Counted from the first letter of the stretch, positions 1 to 10,187 are shown. The stretch is DNA of 64,000 nt from Laribacter hongkongensis DSM 14985 (GCF_000423285.1 NZ_AUHR01000004.1:1-64000), one strand, 5' to 3'. Notes: generated from the sequence alone by a model not told the origin. Numbers and translations are program-made.

Positions 1-322
1 AGCCCTGTGTGTGACCGTTGTATTCGGTCACGATCATGATTTCGGGTTTTTTGTCGGTGATGATGCCGGTGTACTTGGCGAGGTCGATGACCGGGACGAG
101 CTGCCCGCGCAGGCTGACCATGCCTTCGACGGCGGAGCTCATTTCGGGAGCGGAAGTGATTTCGGGGGTCCGCATGACTTCGCGGACCTTGAAGACGTTG
201 ATGCCGAATGTTTCCTTGCGACCGGTGCGCTGATCGGTGCCGAGCGAGAAGAGCAGGATTTCCAGCTTGTTGGCTCCTGCGAGCTTGGTTCGTGCATCAA
301 TGCTTTTCAAAAGGTCAGACAC
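1..322 (-). CDS. cheV: Chemotaxis coupling protein CheV, N-terminal part
   Basis: The gene runs off the left edge of the window. About 107 residues are visible and they form the start of a CheW-like domain: a segment reading LEILLFSLG, then FGINVFKVREVMR, then GMVSLRGQLVPVIDLA. These are the usual CheW/CheV strand motifs that bind the receptor and the CheA P5 domain. The longer N-terminal extension (SDLLKSIDARTKLAGANKL) is typical of CheV rather than CheW, so a receiver domain is expected beyond the edge, but it is not seen. GTG at 322 is chosen because GGAG lies six bases upstream. It is divergent from the sensor kinase at 474. A sigma-28-like promoter lies upstream at 375-401. Certain as a CheW-family domain, likely as CheV. 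Confidence 0.85.
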   Translation of the reverse strand, partial: MSDLLKSIDARTKLAGANKLEILLFSLGTDQRTGRKETFGINVFKVREVMRTPEITSAPEMSSAVEGMVSLRGQLVPVIDLAKYTGIITDKKPEIMIVTEYNGHTQG

Positions 323-374
323 AGGACACTCCGCTTGGATCAAGATACCGGACAGACCGGATAATGTGCTTTTT

Positions 375-401
375 ATATCGGATAAACCGGGTAAATCCTG
401 A
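375..401 (-). promoter_or_regulatory. Possible sigma-28 (FliA) promoter for cheV
   Basis: On the minus strand TCAGGATT, an 11-base spacer and TCCGATAT resemble the FliA consensus TAAAGTTT-N11-GCCGATAA, with 5 of 8 and 6 of 8 matches. It sits about 50 bases upstream of the cheV start. cheV genes are often in the late flagellar regulon, which fits, but the -35 part is weak. Confidence 0.35.
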
Positions 402-473
402 GCCCAGTCAACTCAGACGCAGCAATTTGCCGCATTATTACCACAAGTCTTTACCAACGTCATAAAGCCTTGC

Positions 474-1658
474 ATGTCATGTGATCAGCCTCAAGAAAAT
501 ACTCATGCCGCCGATCGGCTGGAAACGGCATTTTCGCTCTTTAACCAGGCATCCGTCGAATTAATCGACTCTTATGCCAAACTCCAGAAAGATGTCGCCA
601 GCCTGTCTGCGCAGCTTGAACTCGCTAACCTGGCGCTGGTTCGCCAGACATCCGAGCGGGTCGGGTTGGCGGAACGCCTGGCACTTTTGCTGGATGCATT
701 GCCTGCTGGCGTGGTCGAGTGTGCATCAGACGGTCGTATCCTGAGTCTGAATCCGGCTGCGAGCGAGATGCTGGGAAACGGTTGGCCGGGGCGGTTGTGG
801 GACGAGCTGATGACGACCCTCTCCCCTGCGGATGTTGCCCATGGTTGGTGGCTGACGGATCCCTTGGGTGTGGTGCGGCAAATACAGGTCGAAACACGGG
901 AGTTGCCGATGGGGGGGCGCATCGTCCTCCTGCATGACAACACCCGGACGCAATTGCTATTGCGACAACTGGCCGCCCAGGAGCGGCTGGCTGCCATGGG
1001 GCAGATGATGGCCGGGCTGGCACATCAGCTCAGGACACCCCTTTCCGCTGCCATGCTGTATGCAGCCAATCTCTCGGAGCCCGGTCTGCCTGCTTCGGCA
1101 CGCCAGCGGTTTGCCGAGCGTACGCTGGAGCGTTTGCGCCAGCTGGAAGGCCAGATCCAGGACACATTGAGCTATGTGCGGGGTGACATCATGCCACCAG
1201 GGCGCGTGCCGTTATCGCGGCTGCTGGATAGTGTGCATCATGCAGTAGCAGGGCTGGCGGCAGCCCGGCAGGTTGGCTTTGACATCGAACTGCAGGCTGC
1301 ACCAGACCTCATCATGGCTGACGAGCAGACGCTGGCGAGTGCCCTGATATGTCTGGTTGAAAACGCCATGGCGTTTTCACCGGCGGGCAGCGTCGTCACG
1401 CTTGCCGTCGACCTGACCGAAGCCGGTCTCTCCCTGTGCGTGATCGATTGCGGGCCTGGCGTACCGCCTGAAATGGCCGAACGGATTTTCGAACCATTCG
1501 TAACCACGCGAACCGACGGTACCGGATTAGGGCTGGCTTTGGCCCGGCAGATCGTGACCCAGCATGGTGGCACACTCCATCTGGATGCCGGATATGCTGA
1601 TGGAGCGAAGTTTGTAATAACACTACCGCTCATCCCGCAAACGACCAACGGTAGCTAA
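474..1658 (+). CDS. flrB: Sensor histidine kinase of the FlrB/FleS flagellar type
   Basis: A 394-residue soluble histidine kinase with no membrane segment. Order: an N-terminal coiled coil (about 25-65), a PAS-like domain (about 68-155, with LLDALPAGVVECASDGRI), a HisKA domain with phosphoacceptor His184 in GLAHQLRTPLS, and a HATPase domain with N box ENAMAFSP, G1 box DCGPGVP and G2 box GTGLGLALA. The cytoplasmic layout and the AHQLRTPLSAAMLYA H-box match FlrB/FleS, which phosphorylates the sigma-54 activator FlrC/FleR to switch on class III flagellar genes. No response regulator gene follows: a strong terminator ends the transcript and a chemoreceptor begins. The partner must lie elsewhere or the kinase has another target. 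Confident as a kinase, moderately as FlrB. Confidence 0.72.
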   Translation: MSCDQPQENTHAADRLETAFSLFNQASVELIDSYAKLQKDVASLSAQLELANLALVRQTSERVGLAERLALLLDALPAGVVECASDGRILSLNPAASEMLGNGWPGRLWDELMTTLSPADVAHGWWLTDPLGVVRQIQVETRELPMGGRIVLLHDNTRTQLLLRQLAAQERLAAMGQMMAGLAHQLRTPLSAAMLYAANLSEPGLPASARQRFAERTLERLRQLEGQIQDTLSYVRGDIMPPGRVPLSRLLDSVHHAVAGLAAARQVGFDIELQAAPDLIMADEQTLASALICLVENAMAFSPAGSVVTLAVDLTEAGLSLCVIDCGPGVPPEMAERIFEPFVTTRTDGTGLGLALARQIVTQHGGTLHLDAGYADGAKFVITLPLIPQTTNGS

Positions 1659-1679
1659 TCAATATATTTGTCTCGCCGA

Positions 1680-1716
1680 CCACAAAGCCGCTTCTGGAGC
1701 GGCTTTGTGGCTTTTT
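1680..1716 (+). terminator. Rho-independent terminator after the sensor kinase
   Basis: A 12-base-pair stem (CCACAAAGCCGC paired with GCGGCTTTGTGG, loop of seven) is followed by CTTTTT. It isolates the kinase gene from the chemotaxis operon. Confidence 0.9.
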
Positions 1717-1840
1717 ATCAGGATGAACGGTCGTTTTTTGCAAAACAATGACATTGTGGCGGTTGCTTGGGGCGTGACTTATACCTGGCATGACCATTAC
1801 AGAAAGTGAGAGCCGGCCAGGCTCCACATTGGAGAGTGTC

Positions 1841-2983
1841 ATGTCCGTCCGTCCTGTTGCCGTTTTGCAGCTGCCGTGGGTACGCCAGGCCATGGCTCTG
1901 GGCATGCTGGCGACCGGGGCCGGATTGTTGTGGCAATTTCCCCAGCCTTTGCTGCTGGCCCTGCTGCTGGTGTCACTGACCGCCATGGCCTGCTGGCCGC
2001 TTGCTCCCGCTGTGGCAGAGTCAGCCGGAGCGGACACTCCTGATTCCGGGGATTTGCCTCTTTCCGAAGGAGAGCGGGCAATCTGGCACGAGGTTGAGCA
2101 ATTGGCAGAACAATGCCGCAGTGACCTCTCACGGCTGGAGCAGCTGTTCGACGAAGGCATGTCACATCTCATGGGCGGCTTTGACGGCATTACCCAGCGT
2201 ACCCGCAGCCAGGAAGCCGAAACTCGGCATCTGTATGAAGGTGCCAGCAGTGAAACCGGATTCGCCCAGTTTTCATCTTCTCTGGATTGCACCCTGAAAC
2301 GCTTTCTGGACTCCATCCGCCAGAACGAACAGGTCGCCGACATGCTGGTCCAGCACATGCAAACCATCGTCGAGCAAGTCCAGGGAATGGGCGGTGTGCT
2401 GGATGACATCGAAAAGATCACCAGGCAAACCCAGTTGCTGGCGCTGAATGCTGCCATCGAGGCTGCACATGCCGGGGAGTCCGGGCGTGGCTTTGCCGTC
2501 GTGGCCGACGAAGTCAAAAAGCTGGCAACCCAGACCTGTGTACTGTCGGCCCAGGTGCGCCAGCGCATGGACGGCGTCCGGGAGGCCGTGACCAATACCA
2601 CCGAGGCTGCCGGCAATCTGGCCCGGGATGACCACGCTTTTGTCGTGCAGGCACAAACCGACATTGACGTGATGCGCAATGAGGCCGAGCAGCAGCATGT
2701 CCGGTTGAAAACAGCTTCATCGGCTCTTGGACGACTGACCCAGGACATTGACCAGGCCGTGGGCGAGATCGTGCGCAACCTCCAGTTTCATGACCTGGTG
2801 ACCCAGCTGGCGCGCTATCTGGCCCAGCGTCAGCAGGCGCTGGTGACGCTGGCTGCCGGATGCGGTGTCCATGCCGATCCGGCCCGGCGTGAGCAACTGG
2901 GCCAAAAGCTTCATCAAAACCTTCAAGAACGCAATCCGGTTTGCCAGCACACCCTGGCACAAGGGGATATCGAGCTGTTCTAG
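1841..2983 (+). CDS. Methyl-accepting chemotaxis protein without a periplasmic sensor domain
   Basis: A 380-residue chemoreceptor-like protein and the first gene of the che operon. A hydrophobic hairpin near residues 15-60 gives two membrane segments with almost no periplasmic loop. The rest is cytoplasmic coiled coil with the signalling tip [18 protein letters not shown] followed by [15 protein letters not shown], which contacts CheA and CheW. The signalling region is short compared with ordinary MCPs. ATG 1841 is preferred over the upstream in-frame ATG at 1790 because GGAG lies seven bases before it. The protein ends in GDIELF, close to the SIELF end of CheD in the same operon. The ligand is unknown; sensing inside the cell or at the membrane is likely. 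Confidence 0.85.
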   Translation: MSVRPVAVLQLPWVRQAMALGMLATGAGLLWQFPQPLLLALLLVSLTAMACWPLAPAVAESAGADTPDSGDLPLSEGERAIWHEVEQLAEQCRSDLSRLEQLFDEGMSHLMGGFDGITQRTRSQEAETRHLYEGASSETGFAQFSSSLDCTLKRFLDSIRQNEQVADMLVQHMQTIVEQVQGMGGVLDDIEKITRQTQLLALNAAIEAAHAGESGRGFAVVADEVKKLATQTCVLSAQVRQRMDGVREAVTNTTEAAGNLARDDHAFVVQAQTDIDVMRNEAEQQHVRLKTASSALGRLTQDIDQAVGEIVRNLQFHDLVTQLARYLAQRQQALVTLAAGCGVHADPARREQLGQKLHQNLQERNPVCQHTLAQGDIELF

Positions 2984-3020
2984 CAGCTTGCCTTCCCTGT
3001 CGAACAAGAAAGGACATGCA

Positions 3021-3386
3021 ATGGCCAAATGCATACTGGCTGTCGACGATTCGCCCTCCATTCGCCAGATGGTCACTTTCACGCTGAAAAATGCGGGTTA
3101 CGACATCATTTCTGCCCCTGATGGCCTTGCCGGCCTGAAAGAGGCCAACAGCCACCGGGTGGATCTGGTCCTGACCGACCAGAACATGCCTGGCATGGAT
3201 GGCCTGACCCTGATTCGTGAGCTGAGACAACTGCCGGCATACCGGGCAACCCCGATCCTCATGCTGACTACCGAAGCCGGTGATGACATGAAGGCACAGG
3301 GCCGGGCAGCCGGTGCCAGTGGCTGGATGGTCAAACCGTTCGATCCACAGAAACTGGTGGATGTCGTGCGCAAACTCCTGGGGTGA
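3021..3386 (+). CDS. cheY: Chemotaxis response regulator CheY
   Basis: A stand-alone receiver domain of 121 residues. The acidic pocket is D9/D10, the phosphorylation site is Asp53 in VLTDQNMPGMDG, the conserved Thr is in MLTTEA, and Lys105 lies in MVKPF. Phosphorylated by CheA, it would bind the flagellar switch protein FliM. It lies between a chemoreceptor and cheA with short gaps and has an AAGGA ribosome site. The sequence resembles the CheY that pairs with large CheA kinases in betaproteobacterial che operons. Confidence 0.93.
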   Translation: MAKCILAVDDSPSIRQMVTFTLKNAGYDIISAPDGLAGLKEANSHRVDLVLTDQNMPGMDGLTLIRELRQLPAYRATPILMLTTEAGDDMKAQGRAAGASGWMVKPFDPQKLVDVVRKLLG

Positions 3387-3395
3387 TCCGGCACC

Positions 3396-5408
3396 ATGAG
3401 CATTGATCTCAGCCAGTTCCATGCAGCTTTTTTCGATGAAGCTGCCGATCACCTGGAAACCATCGAACGCCTGCTTCTGGAAAGCCAGCCCGGCCAGACT
3501 ACCGATGGCGAGGCACTCAATGCCATCTTCCGGGCCGCACATTCCATCAAGGGCAGTGCCGGTACCTTCGGTTTTGCCGACATTGCCGGATTTACCCACG
3601 GGCTTGAAAACCTGCTGGACCGCATCCGTCGTGGAGAGCTTCCCCTGACTGCCGGGCGGATAAGCGTGTGCCTCAAGTCACGGGACGTGATTGCCGACCA
3701 GCTGGCCGCGCACCGGGACGGAGCCACCGCTGTCGATCCCGGACGCCTTGCCGAGATAGAGGCTGCCTTGCTGGCTGCGCATGACGAGGGTACTGACATG
3801 CCAGTACCTGTTACTTCATCCCGGCCTGATGGTGGCCATTATCTGTTGTGCTGGGACCGGCAGCTGGGGCATCCGGAAGGATTGCAAGACCGGCTGGCCG
3901 CACTGGGCACCGTTCAACCTTGCGGAGAGCAGGGTGAAGAACTGGTATTCCAGTTGCAAAGCGGGCTCTCGGCCACCGACATTGCCGAAAGCCTGGCTTT
4001 CTGGCTGCCCCCGGGCCAATTCCGGCTGGAGCACCTCGAAAGCCAGGGCGACGAGGCATTTGGCGTTTTTGTGGATACTCAACGGGTCGTGGCCACAAGT
4101 GCCACAGAACCGGCTGCACCCGTTGACGAGGGCTGGGGCCTGTTTGCGCCGCCGGCTGCTGCAACGGCGGATGTGTCTCCTCCCGTAGCAGAACCTGCGG
4201 CAACCGGCAGTACGCCTGCCCTGCGTCAGGCGACACCTCAACCGGAAACCTCGATCCGGGTCAATGTCGAGAAAGTTGACCAGCTCCTGAACCGGATCGG
4301 AGAACTGGTCATTACCCAGTCGATGCTGGCGCAGCAGGTCGAGAGGCTTGGTACGCTGGCCAGTGAAGAATTGCAGCGGGGCATGGCCCAGCTGGAACGT
4401 ACGACCCGCGAACTGCAAGAGGCCGTCATGTCGGTGCGCATGCTGCCGGTTGCCAGTGTATTTGGCCGCTTTCCGCGACTGGTGCGCGAGCTGGGGCAAA
4501 AGCTTGGCAAGGCGGTTGAGTTGCAGGTCATCGGTGAGCAGACCGAAATCGACAAAAGCTTTGTTGAAAAACTGACTGATCCCCTGACGCATCTGGTGCG
4601 CAACAGCCTTGACCACGGACTGGAATCTGCCGAGGGAAGGGCCGGTGCGGGCAAGCCTCCGGTCGGGCGACTGACATTGCGGGCCTTTCATCAGGGCGGC
4701 CACATCGTGATCGAAGTCAGCGATGACGGCGCTGGTTTGCAGCGTGACCGCATCTTGGCCAAGGCGCGCGAGCAGGGGCTGAACGTCAGTGACACGATGA
4801 ATGATGCCGAAGTGTGGCAACTGATCTTCGAACCCGGATTTTCCACTGCGCAGGCCGTCACGGATGTATCCGGGCGCGGTGTCGGGATGGACGTTGTCCG
4901 CCGCAACATCGAGGCCATGGGCGGCTCCATCCGGATTGAATCCCTTGCCGGAGTCGGCACGACCATCAGCCTGCATTTGCCGCTGACGCTGGCCATTCTT
5001 GACGGCATGTCGATTGCCATCGGCAACGAAATCTACATCCTGCCCCTGTCGCAGGTCGTGGAGTCGCTGCAACCCCGCGCGGAAGACGTTTTCACGCTGG
5101 CCGGGCAACACCGTTTGCTGCGGGTGCGCGGCGAATGCCTGCCCTTGCTGGCGCTGTGGGAAATTTTCGATATCCAGCCACGTGTCCGCGAAGCCCATGA
5201 AGGGTTGGTCATCATCATCACCGTGGCGTCCCAGCGCGTGGCCTTGCTGGTGGACGATCTGGTCTCGCAGCAACAGTTTGTCGTCAAAAACCTGGAAACC
5301 AATTATCGCCGCGTGCGCGGGCTGGCTGCGGCCACCATTCTGGGAGACGGCCAGGTGGCCTTCATCCTGGACGGAGCCGAGGTCGTGCGCATGGGGCAGG
5401 GAGGCTAG
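3396..5408 (+). CDS. cheA: Chemotaxis histidine kinase CheA
   Basis: A 670-residue kinase. The P1 Hpt domain carries phosphoacceptor His49 in AAHSIKGSAGTFGF. A P2-like region and a Pro/Ala-rich linker follow (about 140-275). Then come P3 dimerisation (about 280-345, RVNVEKVDQLLNRIGELVI), the P4 ATPase (HLVRNSLDHGLE, DDGAGL, GRGVGMDVV) and the P5 CheW-like domain at the C-terminus. It receives signals from receptor arrays and phosphorylates CheY and CheB. It begins nine bases after cheY, and cheW begins two bases after its stop, so the genes are co-transcribed and probably co-translated. Confidence 0.96.
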   Translation: MSIDLSQFHAAFFDEAADHLETIERLLLESQPGQTTDGEALNAIFRAAHSIKGSAGTFGFADIAGFTHGLENLLDRIRRGELPLTAGRISVCLKSRDVIADQLAAHRDGATAVDPGRLAEIEAALLAAHDEGTDMPVPVTSSRPDGGHYLLCWDRQLGHPEGLQDRLAALGTVQPCGEQGEELVFQLQSGLSATDIAESLAFWLPPGQFRLEHLESQGDEAFGVFVDTQRVVATSATEPAAPVDEGWGLFAPPAAATADVSPPVAEPAATGSTPALRQATPQPETSIRVNVEKVDQLLNRIGELVITQSMLAQQVERLGTLASEELQRGMAQLERTTRELQEAVMSVRMLPVASVFGRFPRLVRELGQKLGKAVELQVIGEQTEIDKSFVEKLTDPLTHLVRNSLDHGLESAEGRAGAGKPPVGRLTLRAFHQGGHIVIEVSDDGAGLQRDRILAKAREQGLNVSDTMNDAEVWQLIFEPGFSTAQAVTDVSGRGVGMDVVRRNIEAMGGSIRIESLAGVGTTISLHLPLTLAILDGMSIAIGNEIYILPLSQVVESLQPRAEDVFTLAGQHRLLRVRGECLPLLALWEIFDIQPRVREAHEGLVIIITVASQRVALLVDDLVSQQQFVVKNLETNYRRVRGLAAATILGDGQVAFILDGAEVVRMGQGG

Positions 5409-5410
5409 CC

Positions 5411-5893
5411 ATGGCTGACAGCCATCAGGAGGGAGGCGCACGGGAATACCTCGTGTTTGCGCTCGGCCCGGAAACCTACGGCATTGACCTGCTCAAGGTG
5501 CAGGAAATCCGGGGCTACGATGCCGTCACCCGCATTGCCGGTACACCGGAATTCATCAAGGGAGTCATCAACCTGCGGGGTGCCATTGTGCCGGTGGTTG
5601 ACCTGCGTATCCGGTTTTCAACCGGAGCAATCGACTACGGCGCGCAAACCGTGGTGATCGTTCTCAACGTCAGCCAGCGCACGGTGGGGGTGGTTGTAGA
5701 TGGCGTGTCTGACGTGATCGCCCTCGGACCGGACGAAATCCATCCCAAACCTGACATGGGGGCGGTGGACACCAGCTTCATGACCGGACTGGGTCCGTAT
5801 GAGGAAGGAATGGTCATTTTGCTGGATATCGAACGCCTGATGTGCAGTCCTGACATGGCTTTGATTGATGACTCGCTGGCACAGGCCGGTTGA
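5411..5893 (+). CDS. cheW: Chemotaxis adaptor protein CheW
   Basis: A 160-residue single CheW domain: [20 protein letters not shown], then [19 protein letters not shown], and [11 protein letters not shown]. It bridges chemoreceptors to the P5 domain of CheA. It follows cheA by two bases and precedes an MCP gene by 40 bases. Confidence 0.95.
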   Translation: MADSHQEGGAREYLVFALGPETYGIDLLKVQEIRGYDAVTRIAGTPEFIKGVINLRGAIVPVVDLRIRFSTGAIDYGAQTVVIVLNVSQRTVGVVVDGVSDVIALGPDEIHPKPDMGAVDTSFMTGLGPYEEGMVILLDIERLMCSPDMALIDDSLAQAG

Positions 5894-5933
5894 GTGTGTG
5901 CCTTCGGGCAAATACAGATATGCAGGGGGTAGC

Positions 5934-8255
5934 ATGAAGTTTTCACACATGAGCTTGAGCCGGCGCCTGCTGGTGTGTTTCAGCCTGTTGGCCATCATCC
6001 CGGTACTGCTGGGCGGTGTATCCATCTGGCAGAACCAGTCCATGCAGAGCCGCGTGAACCATCTCAACGATACGGCCTTGCCGCAGGTCATCGAGGCCAA
6101 CCACATCATCGACAACTCCAATCTGGTGACCAATTCCCTGCAGAGCATGCTGCTGCTGGATTCGGAAGCACTGGTACGCGAGGCACGCAACAAGGCCAAG
6201 CTGGCAGCCGAGTCGAACGCCGAAATCCTGCAAAAACTGCAGGCCGGTGCCCCGGCTGAAGACATGCCCTTGCTCAACAGCATGGTCAGCGCCCGGCAGG
6301 CAGTCCTTGCCGACAGGAGCCAGTTCCTGAACCTGTATGACCAGGGCAACCATGAAGCTGCCCGGCGTTACCTGATGAATGAAACCCAGGGGGCGATGCA
6401 GGTCCTGATGGCAGCTACCACGCGCTATATCGAGCACAAGACTGCAGCAGCCACCAAAGGTGCTGGCGAGGCCAGTGAAATGGCCGTGTTCGGCAACTGG
6501 CTGATCGGCTTTGGCATCGCCTTGTCCCTGGCTCTGGCCATCGCGTTTGCCCGGCTGACGACACGCTCGGTCATGCGTGAAATCGGTGGGGACCCAGCCG
6601 TGGCACGGGAAGCGTTGCTACGCCTCAACCAGGGAGACCTGTCCGTATCTTTGCCGGTGGCCGAGGGCGATCACACCAGCCTCTTTGCCCGGCTGAATGA
6701 TACGTCCCGGCTGGCCATCGAAAATGCCCGCGTTCGTGCGGCCCTGGAGCATGTCAATGCCAACGTGATGATTGCTGACAATGACAGAAACATCCTGTTC
6801 ATGAACCGCAGTGTCACGGCCATGCTGAAAGCCGCCGAATCGGATATCCGCAAAGGGCTGCCGAACTTCAGTGCCGACAAGGTCCAGGGCAGCAACATGG
6901 ACATTTTCCACCGCAACCCCCGGCACCAGCAGGACATGCTGGCCCGGTTGTCCTCGGTCATTCATACGCAGATCAGCATTGGCGGGCGCCATTTTGCACT
7001 GACAGCCAATCCGGTTTTTGATCCGCAGGGCAACCGGCTGGGAACGGTCGTGGAATGGCTGGACCGTACGGCTGAAGTGGCTGTCGAGCAGGAGGTTGCC
7101 GGTATCGTCAATTCGGCCTCCAAGGGCGATTTCACCCAGCGCATCAAGCTCGACAACAAGACCGGCTTTTTCCGGCAACTGGCCGAAGGTCTCAATACCT
7201 TGCTGGATACCACGCACCAGGGGATCGGCGATGTGGCCCAGGTACTGTCAGCGCTTGCCCGCGGTGACCTGACTGCCAGGGTCAAGGGCGACTTTGAAGG
7301 CACGTTTGCAGCCCTCAGCCAGGATACCAATGCTACGGTCGAGCACCTGCGAGGTATCGTGCAGCGCATCAAGAGTGCTTCCGACACGATCAGCAATGCC
7401 GCGCAGGAAATCACGGCGGGCAACCAGAACCTGTCCGCCCGTACCGAGCAACAGGCCGCCAGCCTGGAAGAAACTGCTGCCAGCATGGAGCAGATCACCG
7501 GCACGGTGAAGCAGAACGCCGAAAACTCGCGTCAGGCCAATAACCTGGCCATGGGCGCCTCTGACATCGCGACCCGGGGCGGCGAGGTAGTGCACCAGGT
7601 GGTAGCCACCATGAATGACATTGCCGACAGTGCGAAAAAGATTGTCGACATCATTGGTGTCATTGACGGTATTGCCTTCCAGACCAATATCCTGGCGCTG
7701 AATGCAGCAGTCGAGGCCGCACGGGCCGGGGAACAGGGACGGGGTTTTGCCGTGGTCGCCAGCGAGGTCCGCAGCCTGGCCCAGCGTTCTGCTTCGGCCG
7801 CCAAGGAAATCAAGTCGCTGATCGGTGATTCGGTCAGCAAGGTGGAGTCCGGCAACCAGCTGGTGGACGAGGCCGGCCGGACCATGAGCGAGATCGTGGC
7901 GGCAGTCCAGCGGGTCAGCGGGATTGTCAGTGAGATTTCTGCGGCCTCCAGCGAGCAGTCGACCGGTATCGAGCAGGTCAATATCTCGGTCAGCCAGATG
8001 GATGAAATGACACAGAAGAACGCCACGCTGGTCGAGGAGGCTGCTGCGGCTGCCGAAGCCATGCGCGAGCAGGCCGTGAGCCTTGCCCAGGCGGTGGCCC
8101 AGTTCAACCTGGGGGGCAGCGGTGCCCGGGGAGCTGACGGCAAAGGGCGGAGTATTGGCAAGTTTGCCCTGCCGGCAGCCGAACCGGCTTCCGGACAGGC
8201 CAGGACGGAACAGCAAGGAAGTGGCGAATCAGTGGGCGAGTGGGAGTCGTTCTGA
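5934..8255 (+). CDS. Methyl-accepting chemotaxis protein with PAS domain and CheR-docking tail
   Basis: A 773-residue receptor. The first membrane segment is near residues 10-32, followed by a mainly helical periplasmic domain of the four-helix-bundle type, and a second membrane segment near 183-207 ([19 protein letters not shown]). In the cytoplasm there are a PAS-like domain ([18 protein letters not shown]), HAMP-like repeats ([17 protein letters not shown] and [17 protein letters not shown]), and the signalling bundle with the tip [19 protein letters not shown]. The flexible tail ends in GEWESF, matching the xWxxF pentapeptide that tethers CheR. ATG 5934 is chosen for its GGGGGT ribosome site. 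The stop overlaps the cheR start (TGATG). Confidence 0.93.
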   Translation: MKFSHMSLSRRLLVCFSLLAIIPVLLGGVSIWQNQSMQSRVNHLNDTALPQVIEANHIIDNSNLVTNSLQSMLLLDSEALVREARNKAKLAAESNAEILQKLQAGAPAEDMPLLNSMVSARQAVLADRSQFLNLYDQGNHEAARRYLMNETQGAMQVLMAATTRYIEHKTAAATKGAGEASEMAVFGNWLIGFGIALSLALAIAFARLTTRSVMREIGGDPAVAREALLRLNQGDLSVSLPVAEGDHTSLFARLNDTSRLAIENARVRAALEHVNANVMIADNDRNILFMNRSVTAMLKAAESDIRKGLPNFSADKVQGSNMDIFHRNPRHQQDMLARLSSVIHTQISIGGRHFALTANPVFDPQGNRLGTVVEWLDRTAEVAVEQEVAGIVNSASKGDFTQRIKLDNKTGFFRQLAEGLNTLLDTTHQGIGDVAQVLSALARGDLTARVKGDFEGTFAALSQDTNATVEHLRGIVQRIKSASDTISNAAQEITAGNQNLSARTEQQAASLEETAASMEQITGTVKQNAENSRQANNLAMGASDIATRGGEVVHQVVATMNDIADSAKKIVDIIGVIDGIAFQTNILALNAAVEAARAGEQGRGFAVVASEVRSLAQRSASAAKEIKSLIGDSVSKVESGNQLVDEAGRTMSEIVAAVQRVSGIVSEISAASSEQSTGIEQVNISVSQMDEMTQKNATLVEEAAAAAEAMREQAVSLAQAVAQFNLGGSGARGADGKGRSIGKFALPAAEPASGQARTEQQGSGESVGEWESF

Positions 8256-9094
8256 TGGTCGAGGCTGGCGAACTGCTCTTCGAGCGACGTGATTTCGAGC
8301 GGGCCGCCAGCCTGATCCGGCGCCGCTGCGGGGTCTGTCTGGGGGAAGGCAAGGAACACATGGTGTATGCCCGGCTGGCCCGGCAAGTGCGCAAGTGTGG
8401 TTTCAGCCGGTTTGCGGACTACCTTGATTTGCTTGAGGAGGCCCCGGCTCACCCGGAATGGCAGGGGTTCATCGGTGCCCTGACCACACACCTGACGGCG
8501 TTTTTCCGGGAGCGCCACCATTTTGAACTGCTGGTCAAACAGTTCCGGACACATCCGTCTGACCGGCCTTTCCGGATCTGGTGTGCGGCAGTTTCGACCG
8601 GAGAAGAAGCGTGGTCGGCCCTGATGGCGTTGTGCGAAGAACGGAACTCGCTGACACCGCGGGTTGAGTTGCTGGCTACCGACGTGGACATCAAGGTACT
8701 GAACCAGGCGGCATCCGGTGTGTATCCGCTGGTCCAGGTCGAGGCCTTGCCGTTTGCCTGTCGCAGCCGCTACTGGTTGCGCGGACGCGGTGCTCAGTCC
8801 GGGCGGGCGCGCATTCGTCCGGAACTGATGAGCTTGGCACGGTTTGAGGTGATGAACCTTATCGAATCCGGCTGGGGAAAAGGTGCGCCATTCGAGGCCA
8901 TTTTCTGTCGTAACGTACTGATTTATTTTGATGAAACTACGAGGCAAGCCATCCTGAAGCGGCTGGCCGGACGTCTGGCACCCCATGGCCGGCTGTATCT
9001 GGGCCATGCGGAAAACATTGTCAGCCAGGACACCCCGTTTGTTTCCTGTGGGCAAACGGTGTATCGCCTGGCGACAACGGAGGTAGCGGTATGA
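8255..9094 (+). CDS. cheR: Chemotaxis protein methyltransferase CheR
   Basis: A 279-residue SAM-dependent methyltransferase that methylates receptor glutamates. The N-terminal helical domain has LTTHLTAFFRERHHF. The Rossmann domain has WCAAVSTGEEAWS (SAM binding, normally CxxGEE; here AVSTGEE), LATDVDIKVLNQA, and FCRNVLIYFD. ATG 8255 shares bases with the stop of the preceding receptor gene, a sign of translational coupling. The receptor's GEWESF tail is a likely docking site for this enzyme. The stop overlaps cheB by ATGA. Confidence 0.94.
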   Translation: MVEAGELLFERRDFERAASLIRRRCGVCLGEGKEHMVYARLARQVRKCGFSRFADYLDLLEEAPAHPEWQGFIGALTTHLTAFFRERHHFELLVKQFRTHPSDRPFRIWCAAVSTGEEAWSALMALCEERNSLTPRVELLATDVDIKVLNQAASGVYPLVQVEALPFACRSRYWLRGRGAQSGRARIRPELMSLARFEVMNLIESGWGKGAPFEAIFCRNVLIYFDETTRQAILKRLAGRLAPHGRLYLGHAENIVSQDTPFVSCGQTVYRLATTEVAV

Positions 9095-10173
9095 GTCAGC
9101 CTGTACGGGTTCTGGTGGTGGATGATTCTGCCCTGATGCGTAATCTGCTGGCCGAGCTGATCAATGCCTGTGACGGCATGTGCTGTGTCGGGCAGGCGGC
9201 GGATCCGTTGCAGGCGCGTGAAAGCATCCGCTTGCTGGCTCCTGATGTGGTGACGCTGGATGTGGAAATGCCGCACATGGACGGGCTGGAGTTCTTGCGT
9301 CGCCTGATGCGTTTGCGTCCGACGCCGGTAGTGATGGTGTCCAGCCTGACCGCTCGTGGAAGCGAGGTCGCCATCGAGGCCTTGGCGCTGGGGGCCGTGG
9401 AGGTTGTGGAGAAGCCGGGGGCTGGTCTGGGGCAGGCCATACCGCGTTTTGCAATGCAGCTGACCGGTGCGATCCAGAAAGCGGCACAGGCCAATCTGTC
9501 TCGAATATGCAACTTGAATAAATCGCCGGCAATGCCGTCACTGCGTCCTCCGGCCAGGGATGCCCTGGTCTTGATCGGGGCATCCACCGGTGGAACGGAG
9601 GCATTGGTGACGTTGCTTTCGGCATTGCCGGCCCAGATGCCTCCTGTGCTGATCGTCCAGCACATGCCAGCCGGATTCACGGCTTCATTTGCCCGTCGGC
9701 TGGACCAGGCTTGCGTCTTGCAGGTCCGTGAAGCGCAAGGCGGGGAAAAACTGGCTCCGGGGCAGGTGTGGGTCGCTCCCGGGCATGCACATTTGCAGCT
9801 TTCGGCCCAGGCCGGAGACTGGCGTACACAACTGGTGGACAGTGATCCGGTCAATCGTCACAGACCATCTGTTGACGTGCTTTTCCATTCGGCATTAAAG
9901 GTTGCCGGACGGCATACTGTCGCCGTATTGTTAACCGGCATGGGGCGGGATGGTGCGCAAGGCTTGCTCGCACTACGCAAAGCCGGTGCGTATACCTATG
10001 CTCAGGACAAGGCCAGTTCCGTGGTGTTTGGCATGCCTCGCGAAGCAATCGAAATCGGTGCTGCATGTGAGGTTGCCAGTCTGGGGGACATGGCACACCA
10101 GATGGTCACCCGGATGGCGGGTGGAGCAGGCGGTCGGGCAGAAGAGGGGAAAGGCGTGGCCGCTCCTCACTAG
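9091..10173 (+). CDS. cheB: Protein-glutamate methylesterase/deamidase CheB
   Basis: A 360-residue two-domain enzyme. The N-terminal receiver domain has Asp57 in VTLDVEMPHMDG as phosphorylation site. After a short linker the methylesterase domain carries the catalytic triad Ser165 (LIGASTGGTEAL), His191 (VQHMPAGFT) and Asp287 (LTGMGRDGA). It removes methyl groups from receptors and deamidates them, giving adaptation against CheR. It starts within the cheR stop (ATGA) and is followed 14 bases later by cheD. Confidence 0.96.
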   Translation: MSQPVRVLVVDDSALMRNLLAELINACDGMCCVGQAADPLQARESIRLLAPDVVTLDVEMPHMDGLEFLRRLMRLRPTPVVMVSSLTARGSEVAIEALALGAVEVVEKPGAGLGQAIPRFAMQLTGAIQKAAQANLSRICNLNKSPAMPSLRPPARDALVLIGASTGGTEALVTLLSALPAQMPPVLIVQHMPAGFTASFARRLDQACVLQVREAQGGEKLAPGQVWVAPGHAHLQLSAQAGDWRTQLVDSDPVNRHRPSVDVLFHSALKVAGRHTVAVLLTGMGRDGAQGLLALRKAGAYTYAQDKASSVVFGMPREAIEIGAACEVASLGDMAHQMVTRMAGGAGGRAEEGKGVAAPH

Positions 10174-10187
10174 GAAATTGGAACATC

